From NCBI GenBank assembly GCA_032119795.1, contig JAUMFO010000013.1, forward strand, positions 248,001 through 312,000: 64,000 bases of DNA, in the 5' to 3' direction. Shown one piece after another: positions 25,111 to 33,488 of the stretch. Under the pieces are notes generated by a model, which searched no databases, was not told where the DNA came from, and saw only the letters and a program-made list of their open reading frames with translations. Numbering within the stretch: the first letter of the stretch is position 1; every line of letters begins with the position of its first letter. Position numbers and translations under genes: made by a program. The stretch is from JAGIBJ01 sp032119795. Lineage in GTDB: Bacteria; Actinomycetota; Thermoleophilia; Solirubrobacterales; Solirubrobacteraceae.

Positions 25111-27665
25111 CGGCCGACCTCGGCGTGGTGCAATGCGTCAAGCCAGAGGCCGTCGCGTGTTGCCTCGCGGCGCAAGCTCAGTCGAGCGGAAAAGGTGCGG
25201 CCGGCAAGACGCGCGGGCACGGCCGAGCTTGCTTCAGCAAGGCGCTGCCCGTCTAGCGACCAGAACAGCGCCGTCGTCTCGTCACGTCTCGCTTCAGAGT
25301 CCAATCGCAGGACCGGACGGCCTGGTAGCGCAGCGACGCGCTTGAGGAGATCCTCGATAAGCACATCGTCGAGTAGAGGCCATTGGACGTCTCCGAACCG
25401 GTCGGGCCGGTCGGTACCAAGTACCGAGCGCAGGCGCATTGATTCATCGGCGTTAATGCGACCGAATCGGCGTAGCTTGGCTGCGACGTTGTCAAGTAGA
25501 CGCCGAGTCTTGACAGGGTCGAGCCCGAGCGCTTCGCATTGGGCCTCGAGGTAGCTCAAAGCTGCGTGATGTAGCGCCCGCACGGGTGCAGCCGTTTCAT
25601 CGATGTAGGGACCGAGGTTCCGCCCCAGCGAGCACACGAGGCCAAACAGCGCCACCAGCTCGTTCGACGGGTTTAGGGCGCTCGCTTCGATCCCACCGGG
25701 GAATTCAAGGCCGACCATTTGCTCGAGCCGCACGCGTGGCTGCGACAAGGCAGACAGCGTAGTGTCGGACGCCGCGAGTGCGACGAGCCAGAAGAGGACC
25801 GCGACTGGGTTGGCATTGCGGCGCGTGAACTCAGCTTGGAGCTGCATCGCATAGGGCAGGAAGCCGTCACCGAGCCATGGCTCGACGGCCCTTCCAGCAG
25901 AGGTCAGCCCGTTCTTGTCTGCGGCGCCGATGGCAGCCAAATACTCGCGTTCTCGCTCCAGCTCCTGCAGACGGCTCGGTGCAAGCAGCGCGGCCCGCGA
26001 CGGGAGCCGCAGCTCCTTGATGCCCTTCTCTAGCCCGGCAGGCGATCTCCAGCCCTGTTTCAACGTGTAGTAAGCGAGCTGCGTCAACGGGCCGGTTGCC
26101 AGTGGCGTACGAACAGGCTCGTACTCCAGCTCCCCGCCATTCAGTTCCGCCGCCGTCAGGGAGGTGTAGGGCGCACCAACTTCCGTCGTGATCAGACCCA
26201 GGCCAGCTCGACGCCGACCCACTCGCCCGAGCCGCTGCTTCAACGAGTTAAACGGCAACGGCACCAACTCCACGACCGACCGGTCACCCACCACGACGTT
26301 GGCAAACCCGCTGTCCATCGTGACCACGAAATCCAACGTCGGGATCGTGACGCCCATCTCAACCACGCTGGTTGCGATCACAACGTACGGACGGCACTCG
26401 CGATCGGCCTGGTCACGCCGGCGGTCGAACTCCGCTTGCAGCCTCGGCGTCTTGTTCACCTCCCCGGAAAGCTCTAGGACGTCGATCGGCTTGCCTTTGA
26501 ACTGAAGGTTGGCCTTCGCGAGCAGCTTCCGGATCGTGACCGTGTCACTCCTGGCTCCGGAAATGGTGTTAATCGCGATCAGCAGACCATGACCGCGGGG
26601 CGGGCCGCCATACAGATCTGCCAGGAGACGCTCGCGAAGCGGATCCCCGCTCGGTGGCAGCAGCGGTGAATTGCGCCGCTGGTCGACCAGGAGATCCTTC
26701 ACGATGCCGACGATCGAGTCCGCCATCGACCTTCCGACGTTGTTCACGTAGATCGGATATCGCTGCTTGTCGGCCTGGATGATGTTCGGGCGCTCGATCC
26801 CCAAGAGTTCCGGGATCGATTCGGTGTCGACCGTGGCCGACATGTAGTCGACAGTTACCCCTGCTTGTCGGGCCAACGCGACGCCCAGCTCAACGTCGGG
26901 GTTCTGCGCGATTGTTTCGTGGGCCTCGTCGATCACAACACGGTCAAGCTCAGCATTGAACTCTCCCGCCAGCGCCTTGGCCGTGAAGATTCCGGTCGTG
27001 ACGAAGACGATCGGTGCTTGCCCGTTCCGCACCCCCTTGGACGAGATAGCCCCGAACAGCCGCGCTGGCTTGCCTTTACGGCCCGATTCTTGATGAAGGC
27101 GCTTGAAGGTCTGCTGCATGTACGGCGCTTGCTCGTCAGCGATCATTACCCGCGGCTCGACGACCCAGACACGCGGGACCTGCCGTGTACCTAGCGCTGC
27201 CGCTCGCTCGCATTGACGCAACCAGACGTGGGGCGGCACAGCAACCGTCTTGCCCAGCCCTGTCGCCGCCACCAAGAAGAACGGATCTTGGCCAATTCGG
27301 TCGAGATATTCCCGAATCGGAAGTTCGTCCTGCTCGATCAACCGCTCAAGATCAGCCGCAACCTCAAGCGGACGAAGCTGCCCACCACCGCTACCAACCA
27401 CATAGCCCGACGGGAACGTGTAGCCATCGACGCCTGCGCGCTTGCCAGAAGCCGCCGGACGAGGCTTCTTCGTGGGGCGGCCGCGTTCACCGCCATGCTT
27501 CGAACTCGGAGACTGCGGCGGGCTAGGAATAGCCGTGCCCGCTGATTCGACCGACTCACGATCCGGAAACGAACGAGGCCCAGGTAGCCAGGCGCCACAA
27601 CGGTTGCAGGTAGTCGACGTGAACTGATCGGTCGCGCCGCAAGTCGTACAGGCTGTAAGCGGCAT
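25107..27665 (-). CDS. Zinc-ribbon DEAH-box helicase (HrpA-like SF2)
   Basis: 852 aa. N-terminal CTTC and CNRC pairs form a zinc ribbon, then a Pro/Lys-rich linker. SF2 helicase core: Walker A AATGLGKT near residue 133, Walker B VIDEAHE near 247, MSATVD (motif III), and QRLGRVGRRRAG (motif VI). The long C-terminal helical region has no clear family match. DEAH proteins of this type unwind or translocate on RNA or DNA. The gene starts 6 bp after the 414-aa gene and overlaps the next by 4 bp, placing it at the heart of the seven-gene operon. Not the DrmA or BREX helicase as far as I can see. Confidence 0.82.
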   Translation of the reverse strand: MPLTACTTCGATDQFTSTTCNRCGAWLPGPRSFPDRESVESAGTAIPSPPQSPSSKHGGERGRPTKKPRPAASGKRAGVDGYTFPSGYVVGSGGGQLRPLEVAADLERLIEQDELPIREYLDRIGQDPFFLVAATGLGKTVAVPPHVWLRQCERAAALGTRQVPRVWVVEPRVMIADEQAPYMQQTFKRLHQESGRKGKPARLFGAISSKGVRNGQAPIVFVTTGIFTAKALAGEFNAELDRVVIDEAHETIAQNPDVELGVALARQAGVTVDYMSATVDTESIPELLGIERPNIIQADKQRYPIYVNNVGRSMADSIVGIVKDLLVDQRRNSPLLPPSGDPLRERLLADLYGGPPRGHGLLIAINTISGARSDTVTIRKLLAKANLQFKGKPIDVLELSGEVNKTPRLQAEFDRRRDQADRECRPYVVIATSVVEMGVTIPTLDFVVTMDSGFANVVVGDRSVVELVPLPFNSLKQRLGRVGRRRAGLGLITTEVGAPYTSLTAAELNGGELEYEPVRTPLATGPLTQLAYYTLKQGWRSPAGLEKGIKELRLPSRAALLAPSRLQELEREREYLAAIGAADKNGLTSAGRAVEPWLGDGFLPYAMQLQAEFTRRNANPVAVLFWLVALAASDTTLSALSQPRVRLEQMVGLEFPGGIEASALNPSNELVALFGLVCSLGRNLGPYIDETAAPVRALHHAALSYLEAQCEALGLDPVKTRRLLDNVAAKLRRFGRINADESMRLRSVLGTDRPDRFGDVQWPLLDDVLIEDLLKRVAALPGRPVLRLDSEARRDETTALFWSLDGQRLAEASSAVPARLAGRTFSARLSLRREATRDGLWLDALHHAEVGR

Positions 27666-27671
27666 TCCTTC

Positions 27672-28916
27672 TCAGCTGGTTGATGGACGTCTCGACGCTG
27701 GAGAACCGAGCGGCACGAGCGTATATGGCGTGCTCTCGCGATACCAATCCGCGACCCGGTACCAGTCCTCGTCGATCAGCTCGATGAAATCCTCACCAGC
27801 CCTGAGCCATCGGCCGCACTCCGAGTTCGGAACCGTGGTTGTTGAACGGGTCAACCCCGTACGCGACTGAGGATCCTCGGGCTCGCGCAGCAGGGCCGCG
27901 GCGCTTTCCGACCCACCGAGTAGCCCCTCATCAACAGCGCGTTGCACCCACGCGACCCAGCTGTCCCGGAAGATCGGCCATCGCTTCTTGTCGGACAGGA
28001 GCGCTTCCTCGAATGGGTCGAGTTCTTGGCCGACCACGCTCTCAAGAAGGACCCCGAGCACTGACTCGTCAACTTCTCCGAACGGCCCGTGTAGTCGGAG
28101 GCGGAACATCGCATCGGCCGCAGCGATCTCGGCCTCCGCAGAGGCAAGGAGCCAGAGCCCACCCTCACGCTCGACGAAGGCGTTGAGTTCGCGGCGAAAG
28201 ATCGCGAGCTGCCAGCACAGCGTGGAGCAGCGGTCTGAGATCGGATGCCAATCGTCGCGATCGAGCAGGAGGTCGCTGTCGGGGCCGTGCTCGGCCAGCG
28301 CGTCTGCGGTCCTGGGCAACCTGCCTGCAGCCTGCGCGTCAGCGAGAAGCCCAGCCAAGACGATCACGTCGTTTCGCATGGCCGTCACCGGCGTCCAGAC
28401 GCGGCGGTAGCTGCGGTGCTGCTCGAGCCAGTCGATCTTGAGCGCCGAATCTCGGGGGCTCCGCTCCGCTTCCGTGCGGTGGCGATGACGAAGCCGGTAG
28501 GCCGAGTCCATGGCGTAGAGCTCGTCCGCGACGGCCTCCAGGAGTTGCGGCTCGCGGTACTTGCGGATGTGGTCAATGCTGAGCACCGCCTCGTTGGCGA
28601 CGTGCGCGCGCCGGTCTTTTGGCGGCATGCTCCGAAAGCCTGGGGCGATGCCCAAGAGGACGGCGCTCGGCCCTGAGCTGATGTCGTCCACAGAGGCGCA
28701 TGCCTCTCGGATGAGGTTTGCCGCACTCACTGCCAGGTCGTCCGTGGCGGGAGACGCTGCTTTGGCTCGGACGACCGCAAGACCCAAGAGACCGAACGCC
28801 TGCTGGCACGCGCGAATGGTGACGCCGGTGCGCATCATCGCCGCCAGCTCGCCGGCCAGTTGCTCTGGCGACGCGCCCTCGATCGACGCGTCCTGGTGGG
28901 CGGGACGACTCACCAC
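27672..28916 (-). CDS. Protein of unknown function, first gene of the defence-like operon
   Basis: 414 aa, GTG start (a second GTG follows immediately, so the start may be one codon later). Mostly alpha-helical, without signal peptide, membrane segments or Cys clusters. Landmarks include IRKYREPQLLEAVADELYAM, RRVWTPVTAMRNDVIVLAGLL and a Trp-rich end with DEDWYRVADWYRES. No family recognised. The leader is very short if the weak TTATCT box near the start is the -10, so the mRNA may be leaderless. It diverges from the mobility genes at 29037. Confidence 0.55.
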   Translation of the reverse strand: MVSRPAHQDASIEGASPEQLAGELAAMMRTGVTIRACQQAFGLLGLAVVRAKAASPATDDLAVSAANLIREACASVDDISSGPSAVLLGIAPGFRSMPPKDRRAHVANEAVLSIDHIRKYREPQLLEAVADELYAMDSAYRLRHRHRTEAERSPRDSALKIDWLEQHRSYRRVWTPVTAMRNDVIVLAGLLADAQAAGRLPRTADALAEHGPDSDLLLDRDDWHPISDRCSTLCWQLAIFRRELNAFVEREGGLWLLASAEAEIAAADAMFRLRLHGPFGEVDESVLGVLLESVVGQELDPFEEALLSDKKRWPIFRDSWVAWVQRAVDEGLLGGSESAAALLREPEDPQSRTGLTRSTTTVPNSECGRWLRAGEDFIELIDEDWYRVADWYRESTPYTLVPLGSPASRRPSTS

Positions 28917-28991
28917 CAGGAGATAAGCAGACGGCGCGCGAGTTCCCCACTTTTCAGCCGGTTTGTGCCGCCCGAGGACAGGAGAGTCGGG

Positions 28992-29021
28992 GCCATCGAG
29001 GCACCAACGGGGTGCCTCCTC
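28992..29021 (+). promoter_or_regulatory. Leader hairpin ahead of the micro-ORF
   Basis: GAGGCACC-AACG-GGTGCCTC forms an 8-bp stem in the leader of the 29037/29084 transcript. It is followed by a pyrimidine tract and CCTCCGGAGG, the latter containing the ribosome site of the micro-ORF, so folding could control access to it. Ends approximate. Confidence 0.4.
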
Positions 29022-29036
29022 TCCTCCGGAGGCTCA

Positions 29037-29087
29037 ATGCGACTCCTACCAACCCCCGCTGAATCGACGAATCGGGTCACCCGATGA
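29037..29087 (+). CDS. 16-aa upstream micro-ORF coupled to the next gene
   Basis: ATG after CCGGAGGCTCA opens 16 codons (MRLLPTPAESTNRVTR) whose TGA overlaps the ATG of the next gene as ATGA. The good ribosome site belongs to the micro-ORF, not to the downstream gene, which then depends on re-initiation. It behaves like a leader or coupling peptide. Its placement after a strong hairpin suggests control of the mobility operon at the translational level. Confidence 0.5.
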   Translation: MRLLPTPAESTNRVTR

Positions 29088-29416
29088 GCAGCAACCTTCC
29101 TTCCGTCTTCAGCGGAGCCCTTGCCGCCTCCCCGGCCTCACGCGACCTCGCACGGATCGAACGAGCGACCAGTCGTCAGGTCGCGGTGGCGCGCGGGAAG
29201 GCACTGATCGTCCAGGAACAGCATTCAGCGGCTATCCGGGCTGTGGAGACGGTCGCGATGGACGCGCTCTTCGCTGGCGCCAATCTCACGCAGCAGGCGA
29301 AGCAACTCTCACAGGCAATCCCTGGGAGTGAGCACCTCTCCGGGCGCGTACTTGATGCCGCCTCGACTGCCCTCTCACAGGTACTGACGGATACGGCGCG
29401 GGATCTGCGTTCGTGA
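29084..29416 (+). CDS. Small helical protein of the mobility region
   Basis: 110 aa, helical, with a basic N-terminal half (SRDLARIERATSRQVAVARGKALIVQEQHSAAIRAVE) and an amphipathic C-terminus. No membrane segment. Small proteins of this composition are common at the front of actinobacterial integrative-element transfer operons, but I recognise no family. It is translationally coupled to the micro-ORF upstream and overlaps the next gene by 4 bp. Confidence 0.65.
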   Translation: MSSNLPSVFSGALAASPASRDLARIERATSRQVAVARGKALIVQEQHSAAIRAVETVAMDALFAGANLTQQAKQLSQAIPGSEHLSGRVLDAASTALSQVLTDTARDLRS

Positions 29417-29721
29417 TCTGGTTCGCACTCGGGCTCGGCGTCGGCGCCGGACTCACGATCCTGGTTCTCGTTCTCTGGGCCGAAACAGACCAGGCCCGGC
29501 GAGCCATCGCCTTGCGGCGAGCCGAAGACCGCATTCGCGACATCCGAACGGAAGCGATGCAGCGCCTCGCCGACGACGCCCTACGCAGGTACGGCCGGAC
29601 CGCCGACGCGACGCCGTTCGGGTTCACCGACCAAGACATCGAGGTCGCGACCCGAGGCACTGCCGACGTGGTCGACGCCGAGGTCGTCTCGGACACGGGC
29701 GAGCTGCGGGGCCGGCAGTGA
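29413..29721 (+). CDS. Single-pass membrane protein of the mobility region
   Basis: 102 aa. An N-terminal helix (about residues 2-22, FALGLGVGAGLTILVLVLW) anchors a charged coiled-coil-like segment (DQARRAIALRRAEDRIRDIRTEAMQRL), followed by an acidic tail. Overlaps the preceding gene by 4 bp and the following one by GTGA. Likely part of a membrane transfer assembly with its two neighbours; inferred from context. Confidence 0.65.
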   Translation: MIWFALGLGVGAGLTILVLVLWAETDQARRAIALRRAEDRIRDIRTEAMQRLADDALRRYGRTADATPFGFTDQDIEVATRGTADVVDAEVVSDTGELRGRQ

Positions 29722-29894
29722 AGGAACTCATCGACAAGGCGATCCACTACTACCTCGCGGCCATCGCGTTCCTCATCGCCGCAATGGCGGCGCTCATCGT
29801 GGTCGCCCGCTACGCGGCTTACGTGCCGCTCTTGCTCCTCGCCGTCGTAGTCGTCGCAGCCGCGTGGCGCTGGGCGCGCGGCGACTGGGGCTAG
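29718..29894 (+). CDS. 58-aa two-helix membrane protein
   Basis: GTG start overlapping the previous stop (GTGA). Translation begins MKELIDKAIHYYL and consists almost entirely of two hydrophobic helices, AAIAFLIAAMAALIVVA and VPLLLLAVVVVAAAW, ending RWARGDWG. Small and below usual ORF cutoffs, but the overlap and composition support it. Likely a small component of the element's membrane apparatus. Confidence 0.65.
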   Translation: MKELIDKAIHYYLAAIAFLIAAMAALIVVARYAAYVPLLLLAVVVVAAAWRWARGDWG

Positions 29895-29939
29895 GGCCTC
29901 GGTCGTCGACCTGCCGTTGTTCATTCCACTTCGTCGTTT

Positions 29940-29971
29940 CTATTTACAAATGAAATGACCTGAAACATAGT
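29940..29971 (+). promoter_or_regulatory. Transfer-operon promoter with overlapping palindrome
   Basis: TTTACA (29943-29948), 17 bp, then CATAGT (29966-29971): a sigma-70-type promoter. CTATTT-N7-AAATGA (29940-29958) overlaps the -35. The same -35, spacing and -10 recur at 35229-35257. AT-rich against a GC-rich background. Likely repressed by the XRE protein encoded at 35313. Confidence 0.65.
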
Positions 29972-30008
29972 TATCGACAGACAGAAAACTAGACAAAGGA
30001 GTTCAAGC

Positions 30009-30245
30009 ATGACATCACACGACCACCAACCTCACCCGAAACGACAACCTCGCAAGCGAACCGGCCAGATCCGTACCGCAGCGCAGTACCGCCCGCTCAA
30101 GGGCAACGGAATCCGGGTGCGCGGCAAGCGCCTCGACGAGGTCGACCAAGACCGCCTTTCCCTTGCTTACTGGCTGCTCGCCCAGCAGCTCGTGGCAGAT
30201 GAAACCGACGACCAACCGGATCAAGCGCGCTCGGAGGCGGAATGA
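30009..30245 (+). CDS. Small basic protein, first gene after the transfer promoter
   Basis: 78 aa, RBS AAAGGAG before the ATG. N-terminal 45 residues are rich in Lys/Arg/His (HPKRQPRKRTGQIR), then GIRVRGKRLDEVDQDRLSLAYWLLAQQLVAD, and an acidic end. No known family; the basic arm could bind DNA. It directly follows the TTTACA promoter and overlaps the TraG-like gene by 4 bp, so it heads that operon. Confidence 0.6.
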   Translation: MTSHDHQPHPKRQPRKRTGQIRTAAQYRPLKGNGIRVRGKRLDEVDQDRLSLAYWLLAQQLVADETDDQPDQARSEAE

Positions 30246-32443
30246 CCGACCCGCTCCTCATCGCGGGCCTCGGTGCCGGAACGCTTGCAGCCGTTGGGCT
30301 GTGGAGCGTCGTGAGCGCGGACCTGCCCCGGGTGACGCGTGAGCTGCGCTTCCCCGCCGACCTCGCATCCGATCAAGTCGAGGCGCTGATCAGACAGGTC
30401 GCCGCCAGCGCCAGCGGGCCAGTGAGCATCACCGTCGATGCGAGCCAAGAGGGCACGCGGTTCCTCGTGAGTGCCCCAGCCCCGGTCCTCCCGGCATTGG
30501 CTGGTGCCTGGGCTGGCATCGCACCGACTGCTCGACTCGATGAGGCAGATATCCCCGAGGTTGCCTTCACGGCTGCCAGCCGATTGCGTGTCCTCGGACA
30601 GTGGCCGGTGCTGCGAAGCGACGCAGCGGACATGGCGGCGGCGGTGTTGCTCAGCGCGGTTCAGCCGTTGGGTCGCGGAGAGCGTTTGCGGATCGTGGTT
30701 CGCCTGTGGCCGCGGCGCGGAACTCGTCGACTGCCCTCAGAACTTCCGGGCGTCCCGGCTGAACACGGGCTCCACGTCAAGGCGAAGTTTTCCGGTGAAC
30801 CATTGCTCGATGCCGAGATCGTGGTCGGGGCGAAGAGCGGCGCCCTCCCTCGTGCTCGCCAGCTCGTGCACCGCGTCACCACCTCGCTACGGGCTCGCCA
30901 AGGAGTCCGGGGGCATGTCCGCGTGTCGCGGGCGACCGGGGATCGAGCGCAGTCTTGGATGACCACGCCGATTCGTCGCTGGTTCATCGACACGCGCACG
31001 ATCGTCTCAGCGACGGAAGCTGCCGGACTGGTTGGGTTGCCGATCAGCGGACCAGCAGTCGCTGGCGTGTCGTACGGCGTTGGGCCTCGCCTGATGCCGC
31101 CCGCAGGTCTTCCTACCCGTGGTCGGGTCTGGGCTTCCTCCACTTGGCCCGGCTCGCTGGATCGCCCGCTTGCGCAGCCGATCGTCGGAGCCTTGCAGCA
31201 CAGCCTCGTGGTCGGGCCCACAGGCAGCGGCAAAAGCACGCTGTTGCTTGGACTCATTCGTCAGGCGCTGGACGCTCGGCGCGGCGTCGTGGTCCTTGAT
31301 GTCAAGGGCGACCTCGCCGGTGACGTTCTCGCGCAGGTGCCCGCTAATCGGCGCGACGACGTAATCATCCTCGACCCGGCTTCGGGCTTGCCGCAGCCCG
31401 GCCTGAAGGTCTTCTCGCGCTCCGCCGACCCAGACCTCACCGCCGATCTCATCCTCGGCACGCTTCGCGAACTCTGGCCAGACAGCTGGGGTATTCGTAC
31501 CTCCGCGTATCTCCGGCTCGGCCTCCGCACCTTGGCCCGGGCACCGGGCTCAACACTTCTGGAACTTCCGCTGCTCTTCTCGGATGGCGGTCGCCGTCGC
31601 CGGGCGCTGGCACGGATCAATGATCCGCTGTTGCTCGCATCGTGGGCGCGGTTCGAGGCGCTGTCGGCGGCAGATCAAGCCGCTCAGCTTGCTCCCGCCC
31701 TCACCAAGCTCGAGGAGCTGCTGATGCGGCCCGTCGTTCGGCAGGTCGTCGGACAGGCAGCTCCGAAGCTCGTCTTCTCGGAGGTGCTAGCAAGGGGTCG
31801 CGTGATCGTAGTCCGGCTCCCCGCCGGGCTCATCGGTTCGCCGGCGAGTCGGCTGCTCGCCACGCTGACGCTGTGGCAGTTCTTCTCGGCAGTTGAAGCG
31901 CGAGCCGCGCTCCCCGCGGACAAGCGCAGGACGTTCGAGATGTATCTCGATGAGGTCGGTGCGCTGGGGGCTCTGCCGCTCCCACTCGAAGCGCTGCTCG
32001 AACGAGCCCGCGGGCTCGGAGTTGCGGTGACCCTCGCGCCTCAGACGCTTTCCCAGATGCCCCCCACTCTTCGCGACGCGGTCCTCGGGAACGTCGGCAC
32101 TATCGCGGCATTTCGACAGACCTCCGCCAAGGAAGCGCATGCGGTCGCGGCCGAACTACCCGGCGTTTCAGCCGACCAACTGCAGGCCCTGGAGCGCTTC
32201 GAGATCGCCCTTCGCCTCAGCCTCGGCCCGGGCGCGACAACCAGCGTCATGACCGGCGTGACTGCTCCGACTCCGGCCCCTGTGACGGACGCTGCGGAGC
32301 TAAGTCGCTACGCCAGCGCACGTTGGGGCGTGCCGCTCAGCGAGGTCGACGCCGCCTTCGCCGAGGCACTTGGAGGAGAGACTGCGGCGGCGAGCGGCAA
32401 CTCGGATTCTGGCCCGACCGGACAACGTCGGAGGTCCGCATGA
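30242..32443 (+). CDS. VirD4/TraG-like conjugative ATPase (coupling-protein type)
   Basis: 733 aa. One N-terminal hydrophobic segment (LLIAGLGAGTLAAVGLW), then a poorly conserved region, then a RecA-like motor: Walker A VVGPTGSGKST near residue 323 and Walker B TFEMYLDEVGAL near 563, followed by LAPQTLSQMP, typical of the VirD4/TraG/TraM-recognition lineage. These ATPases bring DNA to the transfer channel. No VirB4-type ATPase or relaxase was recognised, so the element may be mobilisable or use an unfamiliar mechanism. Overlaps both neighbours by 4 bp. Confidence 0.85.
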   Translation: MTDPLLIAGLGAGTLAAVGLWSVVSADLPRVTRELRFPADLASDQVEALIRQVAASASGPVSITVDASQEGTRFLVSAPAPVLPALAGAWAGIAPTARLDEADIPEVAFTAASRLRVLGQWPVLRSDAADMAAAVLLSAVQPLGRGERLRIVVRLWPRRGTRRLPSELPGVPAEHGLHVKAKFSGEPLLDAEIVVGAKSGALPRARQLVHRVTTSLRARQGVRGHVRVSRATGDRAQSWMTTPIRRWFIDTRTIVSATEAAGLVGLPISGPAVAGVSYGVGPRLMPPAGLPTRGRVWASSTWPGSLDRPLAQPIVGALQHSLVVGPTGSGKSTLLLGLIRQALDARRGVVVLDVKGDLAGDVLAQVPANRRDDVIILDPASGLPQPGLKVFSRSADPDLTADLILGTLRELWPDSWGIRTSAYLRLGLRTLARAPGSTLLELPLLFSDGGRRRRALARINDPLLLASWARFEALSAADQAAQLAPALTKLEELLMRPVVRQVVGQAAPKLVFSEVLARGRVIVVRLPAGLIGSPASRLLATLTLWQFFSAVEARAALPADKRRTFEMYLDEVGALGALPLPLEALLERARGLGVAVTLAPQTLSQMPPTLRDAVLGNVGTIAAFRQTSAKEAHAVAAELPGVSADQLQALERFEIALRLSLGPGATTSVMTGVTAPTPAPVTDAAELSRYASARWGVPLSEVDAAFAEALGGETAAASGNSDSGPTGQRRRSA

Positions 32444-32658
32444 AGGTGCTCCGCCTCTGGCTCGGCGGGCTCGCTGGCGTGCGGATCGCTGCGCGCATCG
32501 GTGCGAGTCAGATCGGTCGGACGGCCCGCTCTTTCAGGCGATTCGGCCGAAGCGCGCCGATGACTGATTCCTCCCTTCCTTCTCTCGTCCTCGTCACCGC
32601 CCGCTCCTCCCTCACCTCTGTTCCCCTCCAATCTCAACCGGCAGGAGGTTCCTCATGA
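32440..32658 (+). CDS. 72-aa coupled small protein
   Basis: Starts at ATGA overlapping the ATPase stop and ends overlapping the next start (ATGA at 32655), so it is placed exactly between two genes and is very likely translated. N-terminus: MKVLRLWLGGLAGVRIAAR, weakly hydrophobic and basic, then a Ser/Pro-rich tail. No known family. May act as a spacer, or as a small partner of the ATPase. Confidence 0.55.
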   Translation: MKVLRLWLGGLAGVRIAARIGASQIGRTARSFRRFGRSAPMTDSSLPSLVLVTARSSLTSVPLQSQPAGGSS

Positions 32659-33488
32659 CCGGCCTCACCCAGCAGGCTCGGCTGGTCGCCTTGAGCGACC
32701 GCCTCTCTGAACGAGACCGGGCAGTCGTCCGAGATGTCGTTCGGCTTCGGTTCGTCACCGGGGGTCAGATCGAGCGGCTTCACTTCGGATCGATTGCGCA
32801 CCCGATTACCCGATCTCGCCAGACCCAGCGCAGCCTTGCCGCCCTGGTTCAGCGCGGCATCCTGTCGCGACTCAAGCGGCGACTCGGTGGGGTCCGGGCT
32901 GGGAGCACCAGCTACGTCTACGGCCCGACCGGTGAAGCCCAGCGGCTGGTCGCCCAGTGGAGTGGACTCGGCATCCCTAGGCGACGCACGGCGCCGGAAC
33001 CCGGCACCACCTTCGTTGACCACACCGTTGCCTGCACCGAGGTCTACGTGCGGCTTCGCCAAGCCGAACTGGCCGGCGATCTGGAGCTGCTCGAACACCA
33101 GCCCGAACCCGACGCTTGGCGGCAGTTCCCCGGTCCCATCGGCAGCTACGTGAATCTCCGACCAGACGGTTTCGCCTCGGTCGCCGTCGGGGATTTCGAA
33201 CAGCGCAGCTTTATCGAGGTCGACCGCGGCACCGAAGGGCGCCAGGCACTGGCAACCAAGCTCAACACCTACCTCGCGTACTGGCGTTCTGGACGGGAGC
33301 AGGCCGAGCATGAAGTATTCCCACAGGTCGTCTGGCTCGTCAGCACCGGAGCGGACACTGACGACAAGCGCCAGGCCGTCCTGCGCGAGCTGATCGCCCG
33401 CCTCCCCTCGGACACTCAACCTCTGTTCCGGGTCGGGGCAGCGGAGGAAGCGGACGAGCTGCTTCGCCCATCAGGGAGCGCGGCATGA
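32655..33488 (+). CDS. Replication-relaxation family protein
   Basis: 277 aa. N-terminal winged-helix-like region (LSERDRAVVRDVVRLRFVTGGQIERLHF, RSLAALVQRGILSRL), then GSTSYVYGPTGEAQRLV, followed by an alpha/beta domain with HTVACTEVYVRLRQAE and FIEVDRGTEGR. This is the pattern of the replication-relaxation family found in actinobacterial and firmicute plasmids and integrative elements, thought to act in plasmid replication or nicking; biochemical evidence is limited. Overlaps the micro-gene upstream and the methyltransferase downstream, so all are one transcription unit. Confidence 0.85.
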   Translation: MTGLTQQARLVALSDRLSERDRAVVRDVVRLRFVTGGQIERLHFGSIAHPITRSRQTQRSLAALVQRGILSRLKRRLGGVRAGSTSYVYGPTGEAQRLVAQWSGLGIPRRRTAPEPGTTFVDHTVACTEVYVRLRQAELAGDLELLEHQPEPDAWRQFPGPIGSYVNLRPDGFASVAVGDFEQRSFIEVDRGTEGRQALATKLNTYLAYWRSGREQAEHEVFPQVVWLVSTGADTDDKRQAVLRELIARLPSDTQPLFRVGAAEEADELLRPSGSAA

